64,000 nucleotides of DNA from Caprella mutica (GCA_947561585.1 CANNZV010001827.1:124001-188000), one strand, 5' to 3'. Counted from the first letter of the stretch, positions 49,341-59,179 are shown. Numbers and translations are program-made. The notes: a model not told the origin generated them from the sequence alone.

Positions 49341-50714
49341 TTAAGCTTGTCGCCCACATGATCGGATTGGAAACGACGCGGAAGCTTACGAAGTCTCGGA
49401 ACAGACACGACACGACGCTCGTACGCACACCAGTTCAGACGACTTCGGAAGGGAAACGGTGCCGACATCACAATACTTATAAGAACATAACAATTAAAAG
49501 TTCAAATTTATCGATCATGACAACTATTTCATCCGATAGGTATTTGATAAAAAAATTGGTAGCATCGTTGTTATTTTAATTTTCAGTTCGAATCTTTCTA
49601 ATTTATTACCATGTTAGTGTACTTCCCGATTAAAATTAATGCTTTTTCCCCAAAAAAAATATATAAAGAAAAATATGTTTAAAAAATATGAGTGAATTTA
49701 TTTTTATTTAGAATAATTATATAAGAAACATCTAAAAAAATGTTTACAAAAAAAATATATATAAACAAATGTATGCAAATAAAATGTACTCAAATGAAAT
49801 GTATGTAAATGAAATTTATGTTAATAAAATTTATGTAAATAAAATTTATGTAAATAAAATTTATGTAAATAAAATTTATGTAAATAAAATTTATGTAAAT
49901 AAAATTTATGTAAATAAAATTTATGTAAATAAAATTTATGTAAATAAAATTTATGTAAATAAAATTTATGTAAATAAAATTTATGTAAATAAAATTTATG
50001 TAAATAAAATTTATGTAAATAAAATTTATGTAAATAAAGTATCTGTAAATAAAATATCTGTAAACAAAATTTATGTAAACAAAATTTATGTAAACAAAAT
50101 TTATGTAAATAAAATTTATGTAAATAAAATTTATGTAAATAAAATTTATGTAAATAAAATTTATGTGAATAAAATTTATGTAAATAAAATTTATGTAAAT
50201 AAAATTTATGTAAATAAAATTTATGTAAATAAAATTTATGTAAATAAAAAATATGTAAATAAAATTTATGTAAACAAAATTTATGTAAACAAAATTTATG
50301 TAAACAAAATTTATGTTAACAAAATTTATGTAAATAAAATTTATTCAAATAAAATGTTATTCTTCTTATTTCAATAACTTTTCGTGATCTGATTTATAAT
50401 CATTAAAGTTAATTGAATGAAAATAATTGATTGTGTATTAATATCAACGTATTCATCACGCAGTAGAATATTCACAGCTATTCCAATCTTCCATATCCAT
50501 CCCAGCCTCTCCATTCACCGTTCTGCGCATGCGCAATCTCTTGGACGCATCAGAACTATCAGAAAAATATTCTTTCAAAGATATACGCGTCGTTTCGTTT
50601 CCGATCCGAGCAGGTGGGCGTTAGCACGTTCAAATGTATTGGTTAGATTTATGTCTGATACTTCGTGTCCGTTCCGATACGTCGTTTCCGATCAGGTGGG
50701 CGACAAGCTTTAAC
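49341..50714. mobile_element. Foldback-like unit with tandem-repeat core
   Basis: The left arm begins at 49341 (TTAAGCTTGTCGCCCAC) and the right arm ends at 50714 with the reverse complement (GTGGGCGACAAGCTTTAA). Similarity extends inward through ATCGGA and AAACGACG and further, weakly, to about 130 bp. The right arm contains a second, tandem version of the GGTGGGCG block at about 50610. TTAA stands at both tips, which could be a TTAA target duplication. The core is the 15-bp array. Long inverted arms around tandem repeats are the hallmark of foldback elements. Confidence 0.7.
49767..50362. repeat. Minisatellite, 15-bp unit, about 40 copies
   Basis: The unit is TAAATAAAATTTATG with a strict period of 15. 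It forms the core of the foldback unit. Because 15 is a multiple of three, a 202-codon open frame of Tyr-Val-Asn-Lys-Ile repeats results. I regard it as non-coding. Confidence 0.94.
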
Positions 50715-50835
50715 GTCCTATTTTATTGGTATTTTATTCATATATTAACAAATAATAAAATCTGCAGTGATTTGCTGAATCTGTAGTAATTTTTTAAATT
50801 TCAATTTTAAATATTCCTTTTTAGTATTATTTGTA

Positions 50836-52130
50836 CAGGGTGGGGCGTAAGTTTGGAAGCAAATGAAAGTGCATATTATAATCCAACGAAAATATATTTA
50901 ATAATTTACAGTTATCTATTATTACATAAGGGTTTTAAGAATTCAAAAATCATAAATTTATTCAAAATGTCCCCCCTTGTTTTTAATAACAGCCTCAAAT
51001 CTCCTCCGAACTCCTCCTACTGCGGCACGCAACTGTTCTTGTGAAATTTCCTTCCAAGATCTCTGGAGAGAACGCTTTAAATCATCCACACTGCGATGGA
51101 ATTTACCACAGGCCTTTGATTCAAGAATGGACCATACCGAAAAGTCCATAGGATTAACATCTGGGGAGCAGGGAGGCCACATTTCTTTGGACCAAAACCG
51201 TGGAAGATGGTCATGGAACCAGTTTTGAGTGACATTTGCAGTATGTGAAGTTGCGTCGTCTTGCTGAAATGTCCATAGAGTGTCATTACCGAAGTGATCC
51301 TTAGCTGACTCCAACATTGGAATCAAAATATTCTCAATATAACATTTAGCATTGATTTTGGCGCCTTGTTCCACAAAAATTAAAGGAGATCTCCAAGTTT
51401 CTGAAACGGCGGTCCAGACCATAACTGAAGCAGGTTTCATAGTTCTGTTGACAGTTTTTTGGTTGTATGGGATGTCTTTTGCACTTTTACCAATTATTCT
51501 GTCATTCCTCCGGTTGTGAGCCATTTCCACTGTGAAATTTTTTTCGTCAGACCAAACAATTTCACCAGCCGTGCCAGACTTCAATTCTCTCAGAAGTGCT
51601 TTGCTTCTCTCCATCTCTTTTTCTTTACAGCTTCTGACAGAGTCTGTCTCTTTTGGAGGGTGAAAGAGGATATCTTTAGGTCTTCTTTGACAACTCTTCT
51701 CATTGTTCTGGGACTCACATTAGCTGTTTTGGGTAACAATCGTATTGACCTTTTCGGGTTCCTCCTGATCTTCTCTCGGGCACATTTTATCAGTTGTTTG
51801 GTGCGTTGTGAGCTTGGTCTACCACTTCTTGGACGATCAGTCAAGTCTCCTCTCTCATTAAAACGCTTCACACACTTCCAAACAGTCGATCTCGCTATTG
51901 AGAGAGTCTTTGAAATGACGGAATCTGACTTCCCGGCACGGTGTAGAGCAATAATGGCTTCTCTTTTGTCTGACATTTTTGAATTGACTAAATTTTTGTA
52001 AAAAATAACACTGCCACGTCATAATGTAGTGTCTCTACTATAGTTCAAACCCTATCACCTACTTAGGAACTTATTTTTAAGAATTATATTAATGTTTGAA
52101 AAATTGCTTCCAAACTTACGCCCCACCCTG
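50836..52130 (-). mobile_element. Tc1/mariner-superfamily element (DD37D, maT-like), 1,295 bp
   Basis: Perfect 27-bp terminal inverted repeats (50836-50862 and 52104-52130, beginning CAGGGTGGGGCGTAAG) are flanked by TA on both sides, the standard mariner target duplication. The single gene inside runs on the minus strand and is broken by one frame shift. Length, ends and transposase all fit the superfamily. It sits inside the larger hairpin-ended element. Confidence 0.93.
50958..51976 (-). pseudogene. Mariner (DD37D) transposase with one frame shift
   Basis: The enzyme would bind the element's ends and cut and paste it. The N-terminal 128 residues (51976 to 51590) contain the paired helix-turn-helix DNA-binding region, including RSGRPSSQRTK between the two helical parts. 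The catalytic part (51614 to 50958) has its three acidic residues in WSDEKNF, FQQDDATSH and PMDFSVW, with 37 residues between the second and third. That spacing defines the DD37D (maT) group. The two parts lie in different frames and overlap at 51590-51614, next to an A-rich run, so a single-base indel or a sequencing error separates them. Otherwise the sequence is well preserved with no internal stops. Confidence 0.9.
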
Positions 52131-52343
52131 TATATGTAGTCAAGATACTAGATTTCCTGTCAGTTAATATTTTTAGTTCAACATATTTTGATTTAGAAGG
52201 TGATTAATTTTTTTTAATTTTAAAAGGTTAATTATTTTAATTTCGTTTAATTTTAAAAGGTTATTGAACTTAAGAAAAAATAAATAAAAAATACCCCCTT
52301 CCTAGTTCACGTCCCTAAATGAAATAGGGACGCGAACTAGGAA

Positions 52344-53723
52344 TTCACAAATGTTTTGAATAATTTTATTTGTAAAATGATTAACAATGGCGTTCATGGG
52401 CGCTTCAGTACAATAAATCTTAATCAAAATTTCAAGTTATTTCCCTTCTTTTCTACCTCTTTCTAAAGAAACTTTTTCGTAGAATCTGTCAATCTCTGAA
52501 TTGTATCAAATATCATCTTTAATGGAATCTTTAATTTCTTTCTATAGAGCTCATCTTTCGACCGGAACTAACGTCCTCACACATGCTTCAGGATGGTCTA
52601 GGAGTTTTCAATTTCGATTAAATCTGGAAAGAGACTAAAGATACGACCTTATTACTTCTCAGGAAATGCTCAGTTGAGTTAAAAGAAAGGGAGAAGGAAC
52701 GTTGTAATGCATGGAAATGACTTTTCTTTTGAAAACGAAGTTTTCTTTACTAACGAACCAGTTAACCCTTCAAACAGTTAATATAATTTATTTTCACTCT
52801 TACAGTTAATTTCCAATTATCATCTCATTTGTTGATGTCAAATTCATTGGCGATAAGTTCAACCGTGTGGGGTTGAAGAGAGTGGCACGCATTTCGCCTG
52901 GAAAGGGTACTGTTTGAAAATCAGTCTAAAGATACTTCTCAGCCCATAGTAAACTTGTTTTTTTTTATTTGTATCCTTCAAGAGAAGCCTGGTAACAGGT
53001 GAAACAGGAGAGGTAATACGTTTCAGTGTTCTACAGTTGGTTGTTTTTGAAACACAACGATCAAGGACAATTAATCTTTATGAGCGACTTTCTTCCCCAG
53101 CCTGAAGAAAGTTGCTCATAAAAATAAATCAGTAATAATTTTCTGTACAACATGTGGGTCAAGAACAAGATTTACATAGTTTAACACTATGTCCCTCAGT
53201 AAGTATGGATACTACGATAGCTTTTCAGCCTCAGGATGACAAGAACGTCGATTTGATCATTTTGTTATTGATTATGTTAAATACAGTCTGCATAAAAGCG
53301 TGGTACTAGTAAATATTGCACAATTTAAGTTTTTATCAAATGGTTTTCTTTCGATCACTTACTAACGGTTCTCATATTTACTGGATATTTCAAACCGAAA
53401 TATCTTGTTTTATCATTAATCACTTCTTTTATCACAACAAAAGGTAGTATACAAATCATTTTTTCATCTTCTAGTATCAATATTATTCAATTTAGAAATA
53501 ATTCTAGCATATAAATTGCCACCTTTCTAATTTCTATTGCAACTAGTTACAAAATGCTCCATTGACCATCCAACCCATGCAACTATTTCAACCCATTGGC
53601 AGTGAAGATGCCATAGTAGCAATGAATCTGAAATGAATTTCTGATGACCTATCATGACCTATGTTAACGCCCACTGTCCTATGCCTAGGGTACTAGGACA
53701 ACTGTCCTAGGCCTAGGGTACTA
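52344..53723. other. AT-rich intergenic sequence
   Basis: No gene is supported. At the right end CCTAGGGTACTAGG occurs twice (about 53686 and 53712) just before the inverted end of the next element. Confidence 0.5.
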
Positions 53724-54459
53724 GGGCAAAACGCCTAACGGACAAAATGCCTAACTGACAAAATACCTAATGCAAAAAATATAGGAATATAGGAAAATTA
53801 TTGGAAAAAACAATAAACACCATATTTTAATAAAAGGGCCGAATAGAAAATATTGAAGTGATATCTGAAATGAAATGATTATTGGTAAATAAAGAAAAGT
53901 TTTAATATTATTGTAAAATACCTTCTTATTGAACATCAAATTATACATTTGTAATTCATGTAAAACCTATAGGTAAATAAACTATACTTTTGTTTCAGTT
54001 ACAATTTATAAAGGACACTATATTATATTTATATATATCGACAATACTTTTTTATAACCGTGGGTAGTAAATATTTAAAAAAAAATATTAGAAGATAATT
54101 ATAGGTACCTATCTAATAAAATAAAAGCTATTATAAAATCAAAATATGATAAGATGATTATCGATATCTAGTAAAAAAAAAGTCAAAATGTAGGAAGATG
54201 ATGATAACCAATTAATTTGTTAAATATAATTAACATTTCACATAAAGAGCGCGTTTTTCGCACAAAAAAGCGAAATAAGACTGTTTACACTAGGTACTTT
54301 GAGTTACAAATGTTACTATTAATTTGGGCAATGATTTAATAATAAACATTGCTATATTTCCACTTGGTCTCACTTATCAAAAATTATGAATCTTTATGAA
54401 TTATGAATATTCCCATACTGGAACAATGCATTTTAGTCTATTAGGCATTTCGACCTTTA

Positions 54460-54464
54460 GTCAG
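54460..54464. other. Target-site duplication, left copy (GTCAG)
   Basis: GTCAG precedes the 5' LTR and the same five bases follow the 3' LTR at 59726-59730. This shows that the retrotransposon inserted as a unit and has not recombined. Confidence 0.95.
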
Positions 54465-55010
54465 TGTGGTAACTTGCTGTACTAATCTGTGATTACAAAA
54501 ATGGTTGGAAGCGGCAAGCCACTGATAATGACAGAGGATTTTTTGAAGTGACGGCAGTAGCGTTTGTGACCTGGTTCGGTAAAGTGTTCTGTGAGTGTTT
54601 CAAGCTTTGTCTGTGACAAAAGTGTTTTGTAAGTAACGTATTACTTGCCTAACGGTTAGGTAGTTTTTGGGAGTACTTGTTGTACTAGCGTCGGTTTACT
54701 TTGGAAGTAAACCACGTAGTGGTGAGTTGCTTTCCTAAGCACGCAAGTTGAGGTTTGCATTTTGTGTGATTTGCTTCCTAGGTACAACCTTTTTGTACTG
54801 TGAGTACAAGAAGTGTTTACCGGTTGTCTCATCATACGGTTGTACGTTGTACAATCAGGTGTGAGTTGGCCAGTTAAAGGGGTGGTTGGAGACTGTGCAA
54901 GAGTTCTAGGAACTCGCAACTAGGATTGCAGTTAGTTTTTGCTTTGGCTAACTAACCAGTGACGTCACTGCATCAGCTCTTGGGAGCTAGCAACTGAGGT
55001 TGTTCCTTCA
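54465..55010 (+). repeat. 5' LTR (546 bp)
   Basis: It begins TGTGGTAACTTGCTG and ends GAGGTTGTTCCTTCA. It contains CAGTGACGTCACTG (54957-54970), a perfect palindrome with a CRE-type TGACGTCA core that could be an enhancer site. No clear TATA box or AATAAA was found. An 87-codon open frame on its minus strand is present in both LTRs and is probably chance. Confidence 0.97.
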
Positions 55011-55047
55011 AGCTATCTAGGCTTTATCACATCTTTGTGACGTCATC
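55011..55047 (+). promoter_or_regulatory. Short leader between LTR and gag, without a normal primer-binding site
   Basis: Only 37 bases separate the LTR from the gag ATG. A tRNA 3'-end primer site would begin TGG within a few bases of the LTR, but the sequence starts AGCTATCTAGGCTTTATCAC. A second TGACGTCA lies at 55038-55045. Priming may use an internal tRNA region or another route. Confidence 0.6.
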
Positions 55048-55989
55048 ATGTCTGACTCTGAGAAAGCAGGCAAGACTGATACTGGTTCTTCTAGTGAGGG
55101 ACCAGGGATGTCTGGGACATCCGGTATGATTGATATTGGCCAATTGGCAAGCATTTTAATGCAGGCCAAGGGGCCAATTATTGATCGGTTGGGGAGAGCT
55201 CTCCCCAAGTTCAGTGGCGATGGCACAGTTGATGTGTCAGAGTGGCTGGACGACTTCGAACGTCGCTGTCGCAGCGAGCGGGTCGAGCCCCAAGAGGTCG
55301 TGGACTTCTTGCTCGAGGGCAACGCCGCTCGAGTATTCCGTGCCATGAGGGTGTCGGAAGCCTCTCAGTGGGAGGTAGTCAAGGGAGTACTGCTGGCTCA
55401 GTATGGTATGTCCCGGCAGGAAGCGTACAGACGTTTCACGTCTCGTCAGCTTTTATCTGGCGAGGCTGTGGACGTTTATGTTGACGACCTGCAGCGCTTC
55501 GGTGCTAGGATGGAGGTGAAAACCGATTGTATGGTTTTCAGAGTGAAGTTCTTTGAAGGACTCCTCCCCTCCATCCATAAGTGGGCAGTGATGCTCCCAG
55601 AGGCGTACACCTCTGACTTTGACATTTTGGTGTCAAAGGTGCGTGACAGATTGTCCGCACAGAGGGATGCCTCAGGCCAGTCTGGGACAGGCCAGGCCAC
55701 CAGAGTGGCTACTGCCTCCAGGAGGCAAGGGCTTTCTTGCCCACGGTGCCAGGGTCCTCACCGGGTGAGAGATTGCACCCAAAGACGTCGCTCCAAGGTG
55801 ATGCAGACGGGCAAGCCCTCTTCACATGGGCGAAACTTATGTTTCACCTGTGGGAAGCCCGGGCATTTTGCCCGGGAGTGCCCTGACAGTCCTGTGACTG
55901 TCGCGTCATCCGCTGGTGATGCGGGTTTTTCCGAGGAGGCTGTGGTAAGGGGCACCGCAACCTCCATCGGAGAAACCATGGAAGAGTAA
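55048..55989 (+). CDS. gag: Retrotransposon Gag (capsid and nucleocapsid), 313 aa
   Basis: The structural protein packages the element's RNA into virus-like particles. Residues about 45-215 form the helical capsid region, with WLDDFERRC, AQYGMSRQEAYRRF and FFEGLLPSIHKW as typical Gag stretches. The C-terminal part has two zinc knuckles: CPRCQGPHRVRDC, with a shortened C-x2-C-x3-H-x4-C spacing, and the canonical CFTCGKPGHFAREC. The ATG at 55048 is the first after the LTR and is in good context. The stop at 55987-55989 lies 8 bases before the first ATG of pol, but the pol frame overlaps the end of gag by about 70 bases in the -1 frame. Confidence 0.93.
   Translation: MSDSEKAGKTDTGSSSEGPGMSGTSGMIDIGQLASILMQAKGPIIDRLGRALPKFSGDGTVDVSEWLDDFERRCRSERVEPQEVVDFLLEGNAARVFRAMRVSEASQWEVVKGVLLAQYGMSRQEAYRRFTSRQLLSGEAVDVYVDDLQRFGARMEVKTDCMVFRVKFFEGLLPSIHKWAVMLPEAYTSDFDILVSKVRDRLSAQRDASGQSGTGQATRVATASRRQGLSCPRCQGPHRVRDCTQRRRSKVMQTGKPSSHGRNLCFTCGKPGHFARECPDSPVTVASSAGDAGFSEEAVVRGTATSIGETMEE
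55923..55970 (+). promoter_or_regulatory. Candidate -1 ribosomal frameshift signal between gag and pol
   Basis: GGGTTTT (55923-55929) is in the X XXY YYZ register of gag (G GGT TTT). It sits just downstream of the last stop in the pol frame (TGA, 55917-55919). A stem follows at 55931-55970: CCGAGGAGG pairs with CCTCC-A-TCGG (one bulged A), and inside it TGTGGT pairs with ACCGCA (one G-U pair) around a loop of about 7 bases. The full stem leaves only one spacer base; melting its lowest four pairs gives about five, nearer the usual spacing. Confidence 0.7.
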
Positions 55990-55997
55990 AATCCTCC

Positions 55998-58900
55998 ATG
56001 GATCCTTCTGGGAAGGATTCTGCTGCTTCGAGCAGCAAGCTAAGTCCTGGGGACTTAGTAGTGGTGGGGGCTAACACTCCTACCAAGGGTACTCTGGGAG
56101 TACTCATGGCAGCTGGTAGACTTTCGAGTCGTGAGATGCCAGTTGTCAAGGCCATTGTAAATGGCCAATCTGTCTTGTGTCTGGTTGATACAGGCAGCGG
56201 GTGCACGATGGTGTCTACCCGGGTGGTGGTGGGACTTAAGGGCCGAAAGGCCCGTCATTTTATGACAGCTGACGGCAAAACTTCCACCAATGGAAGGGAG
56301 TGCTGGGTGGCAGTGGGATTGCATGGACACTGTTTTAGTGTACGTGCAATTGCCCACAGAGGATTGGAAAATCTCGGAGTTGACTGCCTCCTAGGTGATG
56401 ACGTTGTCGATCACATGGGAGGTGTGACGATTCGCAGAGGATCCGATTCTCGTTATTTGGTCGATTGGGGTAAGCCTAATGCGACTGATTGCTGTGGAGT
56501 CTTTTCCAAGGGAAAAAGACGTCCTATAGCATGTGGTGTGGCTCCACCACTGTCGATTTCTGATAAAGATTTCGACGCTGTTTTTGCTAACGGCAAATGG
56601 ACCGTGAGCTGGCGCTGGGCTGCTGGCAAGCCAAAACAGCTTCAGACTGGTGTTGGAGAGTACAAATGTACTCGAACACCAGGTGTACACGAGAGGTACA
56701 CAACGGAGATCCAAAGTTGGATTTCCAAAGGTTGGCTAGTAGAGTGGAAAGGACCTGTTAAGGGTGTCATTCCACTGCTGGTCGTTGTCCAGCCTACTAA
56801 GGACAAGGTTAGGCCGGTAATGGATTACCGTGAGCTTAACCCTTTTGTCGAATCTCATACTGAGGAATCGGCAGTGTGTGCTGAGAAGGTACGCAAGTGG
56901 AGACAACTGCAGGGTCAGCTTAAGGTCGTAGACCTGAAGGCTGCCTATCTGCAGATTCATGTCTCCAAGGAACTATGGCAGTACCAGATTGTCAGGTATA
57001 ATGGAGTCCATTATGCTTTGACACGTCTTGGCTTCGGCCTGACATGTGCACCGAGGATCATGACGATGATTCTCGGTAAAGTTCTTTCGATGGACGATCA
57101 AATTGATCGTGCCACGGATCATTATATCGATGATATTTTGGTCCAAGAGTCTATTGTTAGTGCTTCTCGAGTTAGGGAACACTTGCATCGATATGGACTC
57201 GAATCGAAAGAACCGGAAGGGCTTGACGGTGGTCGAGTCCTTGGGATTGCCTTGAATAAGGTGCCCAATGGACATTTGAAAATGTCTAGAGGATCCGAGC
57301 TATCTTCTTACATATCAGAATCTTCTGGTATGACGAAGAGACACTTGTTTTCTCTGTGTGGTCGGCTCACAGGGCATTACCCTGTAGCGGGTTGGCTAAG
57401 GCCTCATTGCAGCTTTCTGAAGCGATTGGGGTCAGACGGTTCCTGGGACGAACCTGTCAGTGAGTGTGTTCGTAAGCTAGTTGACGAACTGGTGAGTCGA
57501 GTCCTCTCTGAAGATCCTGTGAAGGGTCAGTGGTATGTCAATCCAAACGGTAATGTTACTGTTTGGACTGATGCTAGTTCGCTAGCGATGGGTGTTGTCA
57601 TTCAGGTGGATGGCGCACTAGTGGAAGATGCTACCTGGCTTCGAAAGAAGTCAGATCATCACCACATCAACGTCTCAGAGCTTGAGGCTGTTGGGCGTGG
57701 AATCAACCTAGCAATCACGTGGGGCTTCAAAGCTTTCGCGATTGCTACGGATTCCAGAACTGTGTTGTCCTGGCTAGACAACACGGTTGAGGGCCATTCT
57801 CGTGTGCGCACGAAGGGAGCGGCTCAAATGCTAATCAAGCGACGCTTGGCGGTGATTAAGGAAATCATCAACGAGTATGAACTGGCAGTTGAGTTTCGAT
57901 TTGTTTCGACAATCGAAAACAAGGCTGACCAGTTAACTCGGGTAACTAAGAAATGGCTTAGTTATCAAGAGTCTGATGACTCTGAAACAGTAGAGACTGT
58001 TTCGGCGGCTCTTTCGACAGGAAAGACGCTAAAGGATGCCATATGGGCGGCTCATCTGCCGCATCATTTTGGCGTCGATCGCACGCTTTACCTTGGCAAG
58101 CAGATTAGGTTGGACCTAACTCGCAACCAAGTTAAACGTGAGATCGAAGGATGCGAAGAGTGTCTTCGTATAGATCCTTCAAGAAGGGTTGAGAACTTCG
58201 TTGAGCGAGGTGACTTAGCCGTGGAAGGGAACTGGCATCGTGTAGCTGCTGATGTTACGCACTACAACAATGTCCACTACCTTTCCATCGTTGATTGCGG
58301 TCCGTCGAGGTTCACAATATGGCGAAGGTTGTCGAATGAGACGGCAGCTAGTATTGTGACCAATCTCCAGCAAGTGGTTGTTGAGCACGGACCTTTTGCC
58401 GAATTGTTGTTAGACAACTCGACGGCATTTAGGTCGGCAACTGTCGAGCAGTTTGCCAGGGATTGGGGAATCTCTTTGCGATTCCGTGCCGCTTACGCCC
58501 CAAGTGGAAATGGAATAGTAGAGAGAAACCATCGCACGATCAAGAGGATCGCTGCACGGGGAAAAATTTCCCCTGAGGTTGCGACATTTTGGTATAATGT
58601 CACGCCTCGGAAAGGTGTTGAGGACGCATCTGTTCCGTATCGTAAGATTTTCAAGTACCCTTGGAGGGTACCTTACGATATCAACCAGAAGGTTGAAGTG
58701 GAGGGGAAAAATGAGAATTTTTCCATTGGTGACGAGGTATGGGTCAAGCCTGCGATACCCTCGTGCACCAAGCACTGGACTCATGGAAGAGTTACAGAGG
58801 TGCAATCCAAACATGTCATATGTGTGGATGGCATGCCTAGACATGTCCGTGACGTTAGGAAACGTCGAGGCTCCAATGAGGAGACTCCTGAGTATGACTC

Positions 58901-59156
58901 AGATGAAGATGAGTCAACGTTCTACGACGCTCATGCTGGCACTGAACCTCTCAGTAGATCAGCAGACCAGGTGCAGCCTACGGTTGAGCCAGAGGCTCTA
59001 ACGGCAGAGCAGGAGCAGGTTATGGCTGAGTCTGATGAGTCAGACTCTGATAGACCCGAGGAAATCGGTGAAGTTGTCAGGGCTCCCGTGGAGGAGCCAA
59101 GACGATCAGGTAGGATTCGTCGTCAACCTGGTTGGTTGGCCGACTATGTCCCATGA
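55998..59156 (+). CDS. pol: Retrotransposon Pol: protease, reverse transcriptase, RNase H, integrase
   Basis: The polyprotein copies the element's RNA into DNA and inserts it. Numbered from the ATG at 55998 (1,052 residues), the aspartic protease active site is DTGS at 64-67. Reverse transcriptase follows, with PVMDYRELN, the FGLTCAP stretch and the catalytic YIDD at 376-379. RNase H starts near VWTDAS (about 525), with a Glu near 563 and TDS near 587. The integrase zinc finger (His-His, then CEEC) lies at about 685-722, and its catalytic triad is Asp752, Asp806 and Glu842, with 35 residues between the last two. The C-terminus is acidic and ends in a basic RRSGRIRRQPGW stretch, without a chromodomain. 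The frame is open upstream of the ATG to 55920, so translation is more likely by frameshift from gag than by starting at 55998. Confidence 0.95.
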   Translation: MDPSGKDSAASSSKLSPGDLVVVGANTPTKGTLGVLMAAGRLSSREMPVVKAIVNGQSVLCLVDTGSGCTMVSTRVVVGLKGRKARHFMTADGKTSTNGRECWVAVGLHGHCFSVRAIAHRGLENLGVDCLLGDDVVDHMGGVTIRRGSDSRYLVDWGKPNATDCCGVFSKGKRRPIACGVAPPLSISDKDFDAVFANGKWTVSWRWAAGKPKQLQTGVGEYKCTRTPGVHERYTTEIQSWISKGWLVEWKGPVKGVIPLLVVVQPTKDKVRPVMDYRELNPFVESHTEESAVCAEKVRKWRQLQGQLKVVDLKAAYLQIHVSKELWQYQIVRYNGVHYALTRLGFGLTCAPRIMTMILGKVLSMDDQIDRATDHYIDDILVQESIVSASRVREHLHRYGLESKEPEGLDGGRVLGIALNKVPNGHLKMSRGSELSSYISESSGMTKRHLFSLCGRLTGHYPVAGWLRPHCSFLKRLGSDGSWDEPVSECVRKLVDELVSRVLSEDPVKGQWYVNPNGNVTVWTDASSLAMGVVIQVDGALVEDATWLRKKSDHHHINVSELEAVGRGINLAITWGFKAFAIATDSRTVLSWLDNTVEGHSRVRTKGAAQMLIKRRLAVIKEIINEYELAVEFRFVSTIENKADQLTRVTKKWLSYQESDDSETVETVSAALSTGKTLKDAIWAAHLPHHFGVDRTLYLGKQIRLDLTRNQVKREIEGCEECLRIDPSRRVENFVERGDLAVEGNWHRVAADVTHYNNVHYLSIVDCGPSRFTIWRRLSNETAASIVTNLQQVVVEHGPFAELLLDNSTAFRSATVEQFARDWGISLRFRAAYAPSGNGIVERNHRTIKRIAARGKISPEVATFWYNVTPRKGVEDASVPYRKIFKYPWRVPYDINQKVEVEGKNENFSIGDEVWVKPAIPSCTKHWTHGRVTEVQSKHVICVDGMPRHVRDVRKRRGSNEETPEYDSDEDESTFYDAHAGTEPLSRSADQVQPTVEPEALTAEQEQVMAESDESDSDRPEEIGEVVRAPVEEPRRSGRIRRQPGWLADYVP

Positions 59157-59162
59157 GTTCTT

Positions 59163-59179
59163 AAAGGAACTAGGGGGGA
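59163..59179 (+). promoter_or_regulatory. Polypurine tract (plus-strand primer)
   Basis: AAAGGAACTAGGGGGGA stands immediately before the 3' LTR and is purine apart from CT. It is the expected primer for second-strand synthesis. Confidence 0.85.

Larger units (their letters stand above)
49291..52343. mobile_element. Composite element with hairpin-shaped inverted ends
   Basis: The left end (49291-49335) and right end (52299-52343) are each a palindrome built on TTCCTAGTTCACGTCCCTAA. Both also carry five G or C on the inner side in inverted orientation, so the two ends are inverted copies over about 50 bp. Between them lie a foldback unit (49341-50714), AT-rich filler and a mariner copy (50836-52130). 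No protein is encoded apart from the mariner transposase. The type of the outer element is unknown, and because each end is a palindrome the target duplication cannot be recognised. Confidence 0.65.

Noticed and set aside
49769..50377. 202-codon Tyr-Val-Asn-Lys-Ile repeat protein
   Set aside because: It is the 15-bp AT-rich core of a foldback element; the open frame follows from the period and there is no signal for expression.
50417..50713. 98-codon frame at the right arm of the foldback unit
   Set aside because: It overlaps the inverted arm and shows no transposase motif.
54656..54919. 87-codon minus-strand frame in both LTRs
   Set aside because: It is present twice only because the LTRs are duplicates; it has no recognisable domain.
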